From: DATAOG01 sp963753685
GTDB lineage: Bacteria > Pseudomonadota > Alphaproteobacteria > Geminicoccales > Geminicoccaceae
NCBI GenBank assembly: GCA_963753685.1
Contig: CAVWDE010000024.1
Span: 1 to 41,772 of the forward strand
Length of the DNA: 41,772 nt
Reading direction: 5' to 3'
Program-made: the position numbers and the translations under genes
Shown: positions 20,675 to 30,121 of the stretch, in pieces
Layout: every line of letters starts with the position of its first letter
How positions within the stretch are numbered: the stretch's first letter is position 1
Notes under the pieces: model-generated
Told to the model about the DNA's origin: nothing
The model's database searches: none
The model's input: the letters and a program-made list of their open reading frames with translations, nothing else

Positions 20675-20921
20675 GGCGCCGTCCTAGCGCAAAACCGCTG
20701 GGGCTGGAACCCCGGGGCGACGGAACGCCGCCCTCTCGCAGGCCCGAAGGATGCTATGGCGGTGGCATCAGACGGGAACCCGATGTTGAGGTTGAGGAAG
20801 CAGCCGCCCGCCGACCGTGATGCTGGTGCGGCCGTCGGTCGACCCGCAAATCGAGGCTGGGAGGGCCGCTCGAAAAGACGTATCTGAGTTGGGCGAACAC
20901 CGCGACAGGGGGAGGTGCGGA

Positions 20922-21683
20922 ATGGATCTCGGGCTGAGTGGCAAAAAGGCGATCATCACCGGCGGCAGCAAGGGCATCGGGCGGGCGATCGCCGATACGC
21001 TGGCGGCCGAGGGCTGCCACGTCGCGATCTGCGCGCGCAACGAGGGCGGTGTCGCGGCCGCGGTCGAGGCGCTCAAGGGCAAGGGGGTCAAGGCGTTCGG
21101 GCGCTCCCTCGACGTCGCCGATCGCGAAGCCCTGATCGGCTGGGTCGAGGCCAGCGCCAAGGAGTTGGGCGGCATCGACATCGTGGTCGCCAATGTCAGC
21201 GCGCTCGACATGAACCGGACCGAGGACGCGTTCCGGCACGAGTTCGAGGTCGACCTTTTGCACACGGTGCGCACGGTCGACGCGGCGGTGCCCTACCTCG
21301 AGCGCTCCGATGCGGGTGCCATCGTCGTGATCTCGAGCGTCTCGGGGCTCGAGTTCGACTTCACGAGCCCCGCCTACGGCACCTTCAAGGGGGCGCTGGT
21401 GCACTACGCCTCACGCATGGCGAGCGAGCTGGCGCCCAAGCACATCCGGGTCAACACCGTCTCGCCCGGCAACATCTATTTCGAGGGCGGGATCTGGCAG
21501 CACATCGAGCGCAACCTGCCCGATCTGTTCAAGAAGGCGTTCGACCTCAATCCCTGGGGCCGCATGGGCAGCGATCAGGAGATCGCGAACGCGGCGGTGT
21601 TCCTCGCGAGCCCGCTGTCGAGCTTCACGACCGGCGCCAACCTCGTGGTCGACGGCGCGCTCACCCGCCGGATCCAGTACTGA
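20922..21683 (+). CDS. short-chain dehydrogenase/reductase (SDR)
   Basis: 253 residues. Cofactor motif TGGSKGIG (residues 13-20). Catalytic triad: Ser139, Tyr152 and Lys156 (AYGTFKGAL). The usual NAG after beta-4 is replaced by NVSA (residues 91-94), a mild departure. The C-terminus GANLVVDGALTRRI is standard for classical SDRs. It should oxidise or reduce a hydroxy/keto group with NAD(P); the substrate is unknown. Start: ATG 20922 after GGGGAGG with 7 bases spacing. Its end overlaps by 23 bases the end of the converging GGDEF-EAL gene. The 247 bases upstream, between it and the divergent MATE gene, show no convincing gene. Confidence 0.92.
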   Translation: MDLGLSGKKAIITGGSKGIGRAIADTLAAEGCHVAICARNEGGVAAAVEALKGKGVKAFGRSLDVADREALIGWVEASAKELGGIDIVVANVSALDMNRTEDAFRHEFEVDLLHTVRTVDAAVPYLERSDAGAIVVISSVSGLEFDFTSPAYGTFKGALVHYASRMASELAPKHIRVNTVSPGNIYFEGGIWQHIERNLPDLFKKAFDLNPWGRMGSDQEIANAAVFLASPLSSFTTGANLVVDGALTRRIQY

Positions 21684-23964
21684 CCTGCTGCCGCGCCATC
21701 GCCCAGGTGTTGCCGAGCCAGCCGCCGGCCACAGCCGGGCTCAGCGGCGGGCTCAAGAGGAAGCCCTGGATTTCGTCGCAGCCCTCGTTGCGCAGGAAGG
21801 CGAGCTGGCGGCGCGTCTCGACACCCTCGGCGACCACCCGCCGGCCGAGACTGTGCGCGAGCCCGATGACCGCGCGGATGATCGTCTCGTCGACCGGGTC
21901 GCGGCCGATCCTGCGGATGAAGGTGCGGTCGATCTTGAGAGTATGGACCGGCAGGCGGCTCAGATAGGCCAGCGACGAGCGACCGCTACCGAAGTCATCG
22001 ATCGACAGCCGCACGCCGAGCTCGACCAGCTGCTGCAGCATGCTGAGCAGCGGGCGATCCGCCAGATCGACCGCCATGGTCTCGGTGATCTCGAGCTCGA
22101 GGGCGCCCGGTGCCAGCTGCAGCCGATTGAGCAGGCGGTCGATCCGGGCCACGAGGTCGCGGCAGGTGATCTGGGCGGGCGAGAGGTTGACCGAGACCGC
22201 GTGGACCTTGCCGGCGCCCTGCCAGGAGGCAGACTGGCGGCAGGCTTCACCCAGGATCCAGTCGCCGAGCTCGCCGATCAGGTAGTGCGCCTCGGCGATC
22301 GGAATGAAGCGCGCCGGCAGCACGGTGCCGCGACGGGGATGCTGCCAGCGCACCAGCGCCTCGACCGCGACGACGCGCTCGCTCGGCAGGTCGAAACGGG
22401 GCTGGTAGAGCAGGAAGAACTCCTGCCGCTCGAGCGCGAGCTTGAGGTCGTGCTGCAGCGCGTTGGGTCTCGTGCTCGGGCGCTGGCGCCGGGCCCGTCT
22501 GGGCAGGATGAAGTGGTAGCCGTTGCCGCCGTCACGCTTGGCCAGATAGAGCGCCGCATCCGCGCTCCTGATCAGGCTGTCGGCGTCGACGCCGTCCTCG
22601 GGGAACAGGGCGATGCCGATGCTGGCGCTCATCTCGAGCGAGCGCTCGTCGATCGTGAAGCCGCGGGCGAGCGAGCGGTTGATGACCCCCGCCAGGGTCA
22701 CGGCGGCGCTCGGCGAGCGCAGCGCGACCTGCAGGACGATGAACTCATCCCCACCGTAGCGGGCCACTGTGTCGCTCTCGCGCAGGAGCGATCCCAGCCG
22801 CCGGGCGACCGCCGCGAGCAACCGATCGCCGAACAGATGGCCGAAGCGGTCGTTCCAACGTTTGAAATGGTCGAGATCGATCATCATGACGGCGACGCCG
22901 TCGCGCTCCCGGGCACCCCGCGCCAACGCCTGCTGCAGCCGGTCGTCGAACAGCAGGCGGTTGGGCAACCCGGTCAGCACGTCGTGGTGCGCAAGGTGCA
23001 GGATATGCTGCTCGGCGCTCTTGCGCGCACTCACGTCGCGTCCGATCGACCAGTACTCGAGGAGACGACCGGCGCTGTCGAACAGCGCCTGCTCCGACCA
23101 TTCTTCGCAGTTCGGCGAGCCGTCGGCGCCGCTCGAGACGATCTCGTAGGTGACCGTGGGATGAGCCTTTGAGAGCCCCGCGAGCCGCGCTCGCGTCGAC
23201 TCCACGGCCGCCGCCGGGATCACGCCAAGCAGGTCAGAGCCGAGCAGCTCCGCGCGGTCCCGCCCGAGGCGCTCGCAGTAGGGGTCGTTGACGAAGGTCA
23301 GCCGCCGATCGGTATCGAAGCAGCGGATGTACTCCGCGCGCCGCTCGACGAGGTCCCGGTAGCGCTCGACACTGGCCTCCAGCAGATCCTCGGCGCGCTT
23401 CTCCTGCGAGATGTCGAGAATGTAGCTGTCGAGGAAGATCGCGTCGGAGCCGGACGCGGCGGTCGTCCAGCCGGTCTCGCGCAGCCAGCGCACCTCACCG
23501 GTCACCTCGTCGAGCACGCGGAACTCGACCACGGTGCGCTGCCGCGACTCTTCACGTTCGACCTCGGCTTCACGGTAGGCCGCGCGATCCTCCGGGTGGA
23601 TACGCTGGAGCCAGGCCTCGGGGTCGGACCCGAGGCGGGCCGCCGTGTCTCCGACGACCACGGGTCCGTCGGTGCCGTAGAAGAACCACCGTCGCGCGGG
23701 CTCTCCGCCCCGCATCGCCGGCAAGACGAGTTGGCGGAACACGAGATGAGGCATCTCGCGCACCAGATGATGCAGCCCGCCATTGACGTTCGGGATTCCG
23801 GAGATCGCCTGCAGCAGGTCGCCCGCGACCCGCTGGTGACGTACCTGGACGGCTTCGGCCTTCGACAGGGAATGCTGTAGGCGCGAGGTTTCCTTGACCA
23901 CCCGCTCGCTCTGGAGGCGCAGGTGGCGCAGCAAATCTTGAACGCCCGAGAGTTCTTTGACCAC
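21661..23964 (-). CDS. PAS-GGDEF-EAL cyclic-di-GMP turnover protein
   Basis: 767 residues, no membrane helix. A short N-terminal coiled coil (residues 5-55) leads to two PAS-like domains at about 85-195 and 205-320. The GGDEF domain spans about 335-495 with an intact YGGDEF at 403-408 and an RxxD product-inhibition site (Arg395-Asp398) exactly five residues before it. The EAL domain spans about 510-755 with EALVRWQHP at 535, NLSPAQ, ELEITET, IDDFGSG (Asp656-Asp657), LKIDR (Lys677) and VAEGVET. Both enzymes therefore look competent: synthesis and breakdown of cyclic di-GMP under control of the PAS sensors. Start GTG 23964 with GGGAGAG 8 bases upstream. Confidence 0.95.
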   Translation of the reverse strand: MVKELSGVQDLLRHLRLQSERVVKETSRLQHSLSKAEAVQVRHQRVAGDLLQAISGIPNVNGGLHHLVREMPHLVFRQLVLPAMRGGEPARRWFFYGTDGPVVVGDTAARLGSDPEAWLQRIHPEDRAAYREAEVEREESRQRTVVEFRVLDEVTGEVRWLRETGWTTAASGSDAIFLDSYILDISQEKRAEDLLEASVERYRDLVERRAEYIRCFDTDRRLTFVNDPYCERLGRDRAELLGSDLLGVIPAAAVESTRARLAGLSKAHPTVTYEIVSSGADGSPNCEEWSEQALFDSAGRLLEYWSIGRDVSARKSAEQHILHLAHHDVLTGLPNRLLFDDRLQQALARGARERDGVAVMMIDLDHFKRWNDRFGHLFGDRLLAAVARRLGSLLRESDTVARYGGDEFIVLQVALRSPSAAVTLAGVINRSLARGFTIDERSLEMSASIGIALFPEDGVDADSLIRSADAALYLAKRDGGNGYHFILPRRARRQRPSTRPNALQHDLKLALERQEFFLLYQPRFDLPSERVVAVEALVRWQHPRRGTVLPARFIPIAEAHYLIGELGDWILGEACRQSASWQGAGKVHAVSVNLSPAQITCRDLVARIDRLLNRLQLAPGALELEITETMAVDLADRPLLSMLQQLVELGVRLSIDDFGSGRSSLAYLSRLPVHTLKIDRTFIRRIGRDPVDETIIRAVIGLAHSLGRRVVAEGVETRRQLAFLRNEGCDEIQGFLLSPPLSPAVAGGWLGNTWAMARQQVSTGSGG

Positions 23965-24013
23965 CGACCCGGCTCTCCCGTCTCGAGCGGGTCTCGAGAT
24001 TGCCTAACGTAGC

Positions 24014-24041
24014 AATATAAAAGCGCGCCGTATACTGAAAC
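24014..24041 (-). promoter_or_regulatory. possible promoter of the GGDEF-EAL gene
   Basis: On the minus strand an AT-rich island in otherwise G/C-rich DNA gives TATATT (24014-24019) with GTTTCA 16 bases upstream (24036-24041). It lies 50 bases before the GTG start. The -35 match is only three of six, so this is a weak sigma70-like guess. Confidence 0.25.
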
Positions 24042-24134
24042 CTCTAAGATCTTCCGGCCGCCCGCAATCCGCGCCGGGCAGCAGCCTGCATCGGGCCCTG
24101 CTGCGGCCGCAAGTGGCTGAGCGTTGCCCTCTGC

Positions 24135-25214
24135 TCAGAACACCGGGATCAGGTTCTCCGGATCAAAGGCCACGGTCTCGCCCTCGACGCCGATCTCGGG
24201 CAACGCCGGGAAGACGATGCCGTAGGGCTCGACCAAGCCCTTCATCTTGAGCACCGCCTGGCGCCAGTTGTCGCGCCGCTGCTCGAGGGTCAGGACGCCC
24301 AGGCCAGCGCTACGGGCGGCGTCCTCGAGCAGCGCGTGCGCCGGGCCGAAGGTCGCCGGCAGCTCCCAGAAGTCCTGCGGCGGCTCGTACAGCACGCCCG
24401 AGAGGAACACGAAGCCAGCGCGCAGCTGCCGCGTGATCGTCTGTTTCTCGTCAGGGCCGAGCGTCGGCAGCAGCTTCTGCAGGATGGTCAGGCAGATGCC
24501 GAGATGGCGCGCCTCGTCCTGGCCGATGCAGCGGAACGCCTCCTTGAGCACCGGGATCGTGGTCCGCTGGTGCATGGCGTGGAACAGGGTCGCCGCCGCC
24601 ATCTCGCCGAACAGGAACGACGTGAACAGAATGGGTACCGGGTATTTGTGCACGCCCTTCTTGAACGCGTCCCAGTAGCGGGCGCCGTTGTGATAGAGCC
24701 ATTCGATGTTGTTGCGGGCGAGCTTTCCCAATGCCGTCTGCGGCTCGAAGCCCAACGGCCCGCCGGGCGTGAACAGCTGGATCGCGCGCCCGCACACCTC
24801 CTCGTGGTTGACCTCGTCGCGCGTGACCGAGAAAAAGCACTTGCGGATCGGGTCCTCCTCGTGGGTCTCGTAGGTGTGGATCATGGCGCGCGCGAACACC
24901 GCCGGCCCCGAACTGTCGAACACGGACAACAGCCCGAACCAGTAGCCGATCGCGTAGCGCTGGTCCTGCGTGAAAGCGGCGACGTCCAACGTGTTCCACG
25001 GCAACCGCGAGGGCGCCCACCCGGGATCGCGCGCCTGCTCGTAGATCTCCAGGAGTTTCGGTGTCTCCACCCGCCACTCAATGGGAAAAATATTCATCGG
25101 CGGCAGCGCCGGCGCGTCCTCGGTGCCGAACAAAATCTCCTCGGGCGAGGGCTGTTTATCCGGCACAAACGGCGGTTTTTCCGTACGTTGCGCGAGATCG
25201 TTCACATCCGCCAT
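24135..25214 (-). CDS. ferritin-like diiron protein (ribonucleotide-reductase-R2/AurF type fold)
   Basis: 359 residues, all alpha-helical in appearance. Diiron ligand pattern: a Glu near 116-120 in the helix TYETHEED, Glu134 and His137 (DEVNHEE), Glu204 (LFGEMAAATLFHAMH), and Glu234 with His237 (QDEARHLG). This two-half-site EX(n)ExxH pattern is that of carboxylate-bridged diiron oxygenases and oxidases. The reaction is unknown. The first 40 residues are Pro-rich and probably loose. ATG 25214 is used because it has a G-rich ribosome site and a longer frame would run over the small plus-strand gene at 25426. No partner reductase is adjacent. Confidence 0.83.
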   Translation of the reverse strand: MADVNDLAQRTEKPPFVPDKQPSPEEILFGTEDAPALPPMNIFPIEWRVETPKLLEIYEQARDPGWAPSRLPWNTLDVAAFTQDQRYAIGYWFGLLSVFDSSGPAVFARAMIHTYETHEEDPIRKCFFSVTRDEVNHEEVCGRAIQLFTPGGPLGFEPQTALGKLARNNIEWLYHNGARYWDAFKKGVHKYPVPILFTSFLFGEMAAATLFHAMHQRTTIPVLKEAFRCIGQDEARHLGICLTILQKLLPTLGPDEKQTITRQLRAGFVFLSGVLYEPPQDFWELPATFGPAHALLEDAARSAGLGVLTLEQRRDNWRQAVLKMKGLVEPYGIVFPALPEIGVEGETVAFDPENLIPVF

Positions 25215-25425
25215 CAACCGATCCCCCAAGCTCCCACGGCGCCGCGGTCCGCACCGGCGAGATATACTCGCCCTGACCGAGCCTTCAAGCTTTCCCGCGA
25301 AGGTAGAGCCGACGGGGGACGGCCTCCGCCCACCTGGCCAGTCGGCAGAGTCGAAGCTGCGAAGCGTTGACTCGCACGCATGGCGGGGCGATGGTACAAT
25401 TAACTCGCTACTTGGGATCCAACCG

Positions 25426-25644
25426 ATGTCTGTCGTCCTTGCCAAGATCCGGGTCGCCCCGGATGGCACCATCTCCGGCCAAGCGCCGCGCGAGGTTCCG
25501 CCTGGCGATTATGCGGTGCCGATTGAGCTGCCGGTGCCGACGCCAAAGCCCAAACGCCTCCACCTGCCTTTGCATGACACCGGAACCTGGGACGACAGCG
25601 TCTCGCTGCGCCGTGAGGACATCTACGGTCCGGACGGGCGCTGA
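25426..25644 (+). CDS. small protein, possibly antitoxin-like
   Basis: 72 residues, SVVLAKIRVAPDGTISGQ at the N-terminus and LHDTGTWDDSVSLRREDIYG at the C-terminus. The N-terminal beta-strand style plus a C-terminal REDxYGPDG tail recalls antitoxins of VapB-type pairs, but no toxin gene follows, so this is only a possibility. Start: ATG 25426 with GGGA 8 bases upstream; a TACAAT hexamer lies 25 bases before that, without a clear -35. It is divergent from the diiron gene and 85 bases before the cupin gene. Confidence 0.6.
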   Translation: MSVVLAKIRVAPDGTISGQAPREVPPGDYAVPIELPVPTPKPKRLHLPLHDTGTWDDSVSLRREDIYGPDGR

Positions 25645-25729
25645 GCGGCAAGCACTTTTCGACTTGGCGCGGGGGCGGGGTTCTGGCGTAGAGTTGCTGG
25701 CAGGCAAACCGCGGTTGAGGAGGTAAGCC

Positions 25730-26185
25730 ATGGCGGGCGTCACCCCGAAAGCCAAGAACCACGAGCAGCTCGGACCTACGGCCTCACGCTTCGTCGACGT
25801 CGGCGGGCTGCCCTGGGAGGAGAGCCGGTTTCCGGGCATCTCGACCAAGACGCTGTATTTCGACAAGGCGACCGGCTCGGTCACGGCGCTGATCAAGATG
25901 GCGCCGGGCGCGCGCCTGCCCGACCACGAGCACCCGTTGACCGAGCAGAGCTTCGTGCTCGAGGGCGTGCTCGCCGACGACGACGGCAACTGCCAAGCCG
26001 GCGACTTCGTCTGGCGCCCGGCCGGCAGCCGGCATCAGGCCTGGTCGCCCGAGGGCTGCCTGGTGCTGGGCGTCTTCCAGGTACCGAACAAGTTCTTCGA
26101 GCAGGGCGGCCGAGTGACCGACCTCCTCGAGCAGGACTGGGACGCGGCCTGGAGCGGGGCCGGCAACCTCAAGGCCGCGCGCTGA
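25730..26185 (+). CDS. single-domain cupin protein
   Basis: 151 residues. The cupin core lies at about 40-120: MAPGARLPDHEHPLTEQSFVLEG gives the first cupin motif with His66, His68 and Glu72, and GDFVWRPAGSRHQAW gives the second with His102. This 3-His/1-Glu set binds a divalent metal. The overall look is ChrR/anti-sigma-type cupin or a small dioxygenase; which is open. Start: ATG 25730 with GAGGAGG 6-7 bases upstream, a very good site. It is followed by the channel gene in the same direction, 187 bases away. Confidence 0.88.
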   Translation: MAGVTPKAKNHEQLGPTASRFVDVGGLPWEESRFPGISTKTLYFDKATGSVTALIKMAPGARLPDHEHPLTEQSFVLEGVLADDDGNCQAGDFVWRPAGSRHQAWSPEGCLVLGVFQVPNKFFEQGGRVTDLLEQDWDAAWSGAGNLKAAR

Positions 26186-26372
26186 CCCGGAGGACCGCGT
26201 CCGCGTACCGCCCCCGGTCGGTGCCGTCGCGGCCCGGCCGAGCTGATCCGGGCGTCGCCCGTCCCGCTCCGGGCGAGCCGTGCCTGCGGGATCGGGCGCG
26301 CTCCTGGCGCTGGTCGTCCACCGCCCGCTCGACTACGGTACCGGCGCGGGCACTTCGAGGCGGCACGGCGCA

Positions 26373-27872
26373 ATGATGGCGCGAACGATCACCAGGATTT
26401 GGGCGCCGGCCCTGTCAGTCGTTGCGCTGGGCGGGCTCGCGGTCTACGGCCCGGCGGTCTGGGCCGCCCTCTTCGGCGCGGGCACCGCCGGCCAGAGCGC
26501 CCTCTTCGGCTACGCGATCCCGACCGCCCTCTGGCTCGCCGGCGCCTGGGTCGTCAGCCGGCTCGTCGATGGCCTGCTCTGGGATCAGCTGACCCGCAGC
26601 GGCCTCGGCCGGGCGGTGCCGCGGCTGGTGCGCGACGCGCTTACGCTGATCGTCTTCATGGTCGCGCTCGGCGGCATCCTGGCCAACGTCTTCGGCTATC
26701 CCCTGACCGGCTTCTTCGCCGCCTCCAGCGTCATGGCCCTGGTGCTTGGCCTGGCATTGCGCAACGTCATCCTCGACATCTTCACCGGCCTCGCGATCAA
26801 TCTCGACAGTTCCTATCAGATCGACGACTGGATCGAGGTCCACCACCGCGATTTCAAGGAGCCGATCTGCGGCCGGGTGGTCGACATCAACTGGCGGACC
26901 ACCCGGATCGAGCGCGAGGACGCCAAGACGGTCGTGATCCCGAACAATCTGATGAGCATGTTCGTGACCACCAACTACTCGAAGCCGGATCGCCTGGCGC
27001 GCTTCGACGTCGCGATCCCGCTCGATTTCGGCATCCCGACCGACCGCGCCATGCGCCTGCTGCTGGGGGGCGTGATGGCCGCGATCGGCCCGCGCGGGCC
27101 GGTGGCGCAGCCGGCGCCGAGCGTGCTGGTCGGCGAGGTCAGCGGGCGCGGCGTCGAGTACCGGGTCCGCTACTACATCCGGATGGGCCAGGTGCCACCC
27201 AACACCGCGCGCAGCAACGTCTTGAAGTCGGTCCTCGACCGCCTCGCCACGGCCGGGATCGAGCCCGCCTATCCGAAAGAGGACGTGTTCCACGCGCGCA
27301 TGCCGCCGCGCGTCCAGGATTGGGGGGCGACCCCGGCGCGGCTCGCGCTCCTGCAGAAGGTCGATCTGCTGGCGCGCACGCTCGAGCCCGAGGAGCTCGC
27401 CGACCTCGCCGGGCGCATGGCGGTGCGCGACTTTCGCCCGGGCGAGCAGCTGATCCGCCAGGGCGAGCCCGGACGATCGATGTTCGTCCTGGCCGAGGGC
27501 GTCGCCGAAGTCGTGATGCAGCCCGAGGCCGGCGGCGCGGCCGCCCCGGTCACGCGGCTTTATCCCGGCCAGCCGGTCGGCGAGATGGCGTTGCTGACCG
27601 GCGCCCCACACGCGACGAGCGCGCGCGCGCTGACCGAGCTGGTTGCCTTCGAGATCGCGAGCCGGCACATCGAGCCGCTGCTCGAGGCCCGGCCGGAGCT
27701 CGCCGGGGCGCTGAGCTGGCAGATCGCCGAGCGCCGGCTGCGCCAGGCGCAGACCCGGCCCGATCAGACCGGCGATCAGGTCACCCAGGAGACCCGGCGT
27801 CTCTCCCAGCAGATCCTCGCGCGCATGCGCGCCCTGTTCGGCGGCACGCCCGACAATCGCCGGGTCGGCTGA
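26373..27872 (+). CDS. MscS-type channel with C-terminal cyclic-nucleotide-binding domain
   Basis: 499 residues. Three or four hydrophobic segments lie in residues 8-135; the last (SVMALVLGLALRNVILDIFTGLAINLD) is the pore helix of MscS, followed by the MscS beta domain (QIDDWIEV, then VVIPNNLMS) and a mixed domain to about 300. Residues about 345-460 form a cyclic-nucleotide-binding domain (FRPGEQLIRQGEPGRSMFVLAEG, then GEMALLTGAP). This is the bCNG arrangement within the MscS family. In the phosphate-binding cassette the usual Arg after the Pro is His (PHATSARA), so nucleotide affinity may differ. ATG 26373 has only a distant GAGG; an in-frame GTG at 26280 is an alternative. Confidence 0.9.
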   Translation: MMARTITRIWAPALSVVALGGLAVYGPAVWAALFGAGTAGQSALFGYAIPTALWLAGAWVVSRLVDGLLWDQLTRSGLGRAVPRLVRDALTLIVFMVALGGILANVFGYPLTGFFAASSVMALVLGLALRNVILDIFTGLAINLDSSYQIDDWIEVHHRDFKEPICGRVVDINWRTTRIEREDAKTVVIPNNLMSMFVTTNYSKPDRLARFDVAIPLDFGIPTDRAMRLLLGGVMAAIGPRGPVAQPAPSVLVGEVSGRGVEYRVRYYIRMGQVPPNTARSNVLKSVLDRLATAGIEPAYPKEDVFHARMPPRVQDWGATPARLALLQKVDLLARTLEPEELADLAGRMAVRDFRPGEQLIRQGEPGRSMFVLAEGVAEVVMQPEAGGAAAPVTRLYPGQPVGEMALLTGAPHATSARALTELVAFEIASRHIEPLLEARPELAGALSWQIAERRLRQAQTRPDQTGDQVTQETRRLSQQILARMRALFGGTPDNRRVG

Positions 27873-28020
27873 CGTCCGTTCACTCTTGCTTTGGGCGGTC
27901 CATGGGACCCTGGGAGCCCATGCCCTGCTGAAACGGCAGCGGACTGGCGATTTGACGTTGTCCGCGGCGGCCAGCGAGCACATATCCGGCCGAGGCGAAC
28001 CCCGATCTGGCAGGTCCTGG

Positions 28021-28671
28021 ATGAAACACTCCCCGGTCACGCGTGTGCTGCATCTGGTGGTCGCCTCGGCGATCGTCCTGCAGCTGGCGAATTCCCAGCT
28101 GATGCGCGTGCCGCGCCCCGGCCGCTCCCTGTCGGGCACCGAGGCAGCCGCCTTCACCGTGCATGAGTATGCCGGCCTCGCCAGCATGGCGATCATCGGA
28201 CTGTTCTGGCTCTGGCTGCTGGTGCGGCGGCAGGGGACGAGCCTCGGGGTCCTGTTTCCCTGGTTTTCCCGGCAGCGGCTGGCCGGCCTGCAGGAGGACG
28301 TGAGGCTGCACATTCGCTGCGCGGTGCGACTGGCACTCCCCGACCCCGAGCACTCGGTGGCGCTGTCTTCGGCAATCCAGGGCGTGGGTCTGCTGCTTGC
28401 CCTGATCCTGGCGACGACCGGGACGATCGGCTATTTCGCCTGGACCGAGGGTACGACGATGACCGGGCTCGCGGCCGTCGCCTTCGAGGTCCACGGCACG
28501 CTTGCGAACGTCATGTGGGGTTATCTGATCGTCCATGTAGGCGCGGCGCTGCTGCATGAGATGTTCGGCCACCGCATCCTCTACCAGATGTCGCCGTTGC
28601 TGCAGGCGGGCAGTGGGCTCGACGAGCCGCCCCGAACTCAGGTCGCGAATGCCGGCGGGTTGCGGAAATAA
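28021..28671 (+). CDS. cytochrome b561-family membrane protein
   Basis: 216 residues with four hydrophobic segments. Candidate heme ligands: His11 in RVLHLV (helix 1), His48 in FTVHEYAG (helix 2), and His residues in FEVHGTLANVMWGYLIVHVG and ALLHEMFGH near the fourth helix. This is the CybB/b561 layout: a diheme b-type cytochrome that passes electrons across or into the inner membrane. The start at 28021 fits the family N-terminus, although the ribosome site (GGCAGG) is poor. The adjacent cytochrome c gene, 81 bases on, suggests the pair acts together in electron transfer from a periplasmic donor (inference). Confidence 0.85.
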   Translation: MKHSPVTRVLHLVVASAIVLQLANSQLMRVPRPGRSLSGTEAAAFTVHEYAGLASMAIIGLFWLWLLVRRQGTSLGVLFPWFSRQRLAGLQEDVRLHIRCAVRLALPDPEHSVALSSAIQGVGLLLALILATTGTIGYFAWTEGTTMTGLAAVAFEVHGTLANVMWGYLIVHVGAALLHEMFGHRILYQMSPLLQAGSGLDEPPRTQVANAGGLRK

Positions 28672-28752
28672 CGAAGCCGTGCAGGCGGAGCCTCGCGAGG
28701 ACGTGGGCGGTCGCGGGTCGCGGTCGTGCGCCCCGACCCCGATCGCCGATCG

Positions 28753-29682
28753 ATGCGCCTGATCGCCGCTGCCCTGGCGGCTCTGCTCGGCGGCGGCTTG
28801 ATCTGGCTGCTGGTGCCCTGGCCGCCGAGCCCGCCCGTGGTCGCGGCCGTGGGCGACCCCAAGCGGGGCGAATACATCCTTCGCCTGGGCGGCTGCGTCG
28901 CCTGCCACACCGATGCCAAGAACGGCGGCCAGTTCCTGGCCGGCGGGCGCCCGCTCAAGACGCCGTTCGGCAGCTTCTACCCGCCCAACATCACCCCCGA
29001 CCTGGAGACCGGCATCGGCGGCTGGTCCACCGGCGCCTTCGTCCAGGCGATGACCATCGGCCGCTCGCCGGGCGGCCGCCCCCTCTATCCGGCGTTTCCG
29101 TACATCTCCTACACCCGGATGACCGAGCAGGACCTGGTCGACCTCAAGGCCTATCTCGATACCGTCAAGCCGGTCGCCAATGCCGTACCGGCCCACGATC
29201 TGCGGTTTCCGTTCGGCTTTCGCCCGCTGCTCAAGGGCTGGCAGCTGCTGTTTTTCGATCCGGGCACGTGGCAGCCGGACCCGACGCAAGCCCGGAGAGC
29301 TGGAACCGCGGCGCCTACATCGTCAACGGGCCGGGCCACTGCGGCGAATGTCACACGCCGCGCAACGCCTTGGGCGCCGCCGAGCACGACCGCTTCCTCG
29401 CCGGCACCCGCGACGGGCCGGACGGCAAAACGGTGCCCAACATCACCCCCGACCAGGACACCGGCATCGGCAAGCTGGAGCAAGACCGACATCACCTTCG
29501 CGCTGCAGACCGGCATCCTGCCGAGCGGCGACGTCCTCGGCGGCGCCATGTCCGAGGTGATCGACGACGCGACCAGCCACTTCACCCCCGACGACCGCGC
29601 GGCAATCGCCGAATATCTCCTGTCCCTGCCGCCGCTCAAAGGCCCGCCGCGCTCGAGCAACCCGTCGTCCTCCGCCCAATGA
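28753..29682 (+). pseudogene. diheme cytochrome c with two compensating frameshifts
   Basis: The first reading frame gives an N-terminal anchor or signal (RLIAAALAALLGGGLIWLLV), the first heme site GGCVACHTDAKNGG and YPPNITPD. Near 29283 the sense jumps to the next frame, which carries NRGAYIVNGPGHCGECHTPRNALG (second heme, CGECH) and VPNITPDQDTGIGK. Near 29480 it returns to the first frame with KTDITFALQTGILPSGDVLGGAMSEVIDD. One base is missing at the first point and one C is extra at the second. Joined, it is a normal cytochrome c subunit of the alcohol-dehydrogenase type with two rather than three hemes. As written, the second heme site is lost. It follows the b561 gene. Confidence 0.75.
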
Positions 29683-30121
29683 CGGCGACGCGTCGCCCTG
29701 AAACTCGCCAGTCTCGTCGAAATCTGAGCCCGAACAGTCAAAATCATCGCGGTCGCTTGAACCCACGTCACGTGATCGACCCGACAATTCCTGGCAATCG
29801 AGCCGGGACAAGAACGGCGGCCATACCTCACAAGTGGCGCATGTTTGACTTGCCACCGTCGCATGAGTGGCGCATCGATGCGACACTTTCGACGCATCTT
29901 TGACTTGGGCCCGGCGGGCGAACGGCGGATCAACCGGATGGAGGCCGCTGGAGTTCTCATGTCTTACGATATCTTTCGAGCCCAACCCCTTCCGGGTAGA
30001 GTGCGAATCCGCGATCAATTCAATTGTCGGACGTGTCGCAAACAGGCAAGATTCCATCCTGCTTGATCCTCCGGCATCAAGCGCCACATGCGCCAGAAGT
30101 GTAGCTTCGAGCGCGACTTTT
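29683..30121. other. intergenic stretch without a recognisable gene
   Basis: About 440 bases, noticeably less GC-rich than the surrounding genes. It contains an imperfect direct repeat of 18 bases (29835-29852 and 29891-29908, three mismatches) around a TTTGACTTG core. No reading frame here looks like protein and no RNA gene was recognised. It separates the cytochrome c gene from the end of the TIR-STAND-WD40 gene. Confidence 0.5.

Noticed and set aside
20675..20921. Protein-like minus-strand reading between the MATE and SDR genes
   Set aside because: No start with a ribosome site, no family marks, and it is short; treated as ordinary intergenic DNA.
27900..27930. CATGGG/CCCATG inverted repeat upstream of the b561 gene
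   Set aside because: Six-base arms with a 10-base loop and no T-run; too weak to call a terminator or operator.
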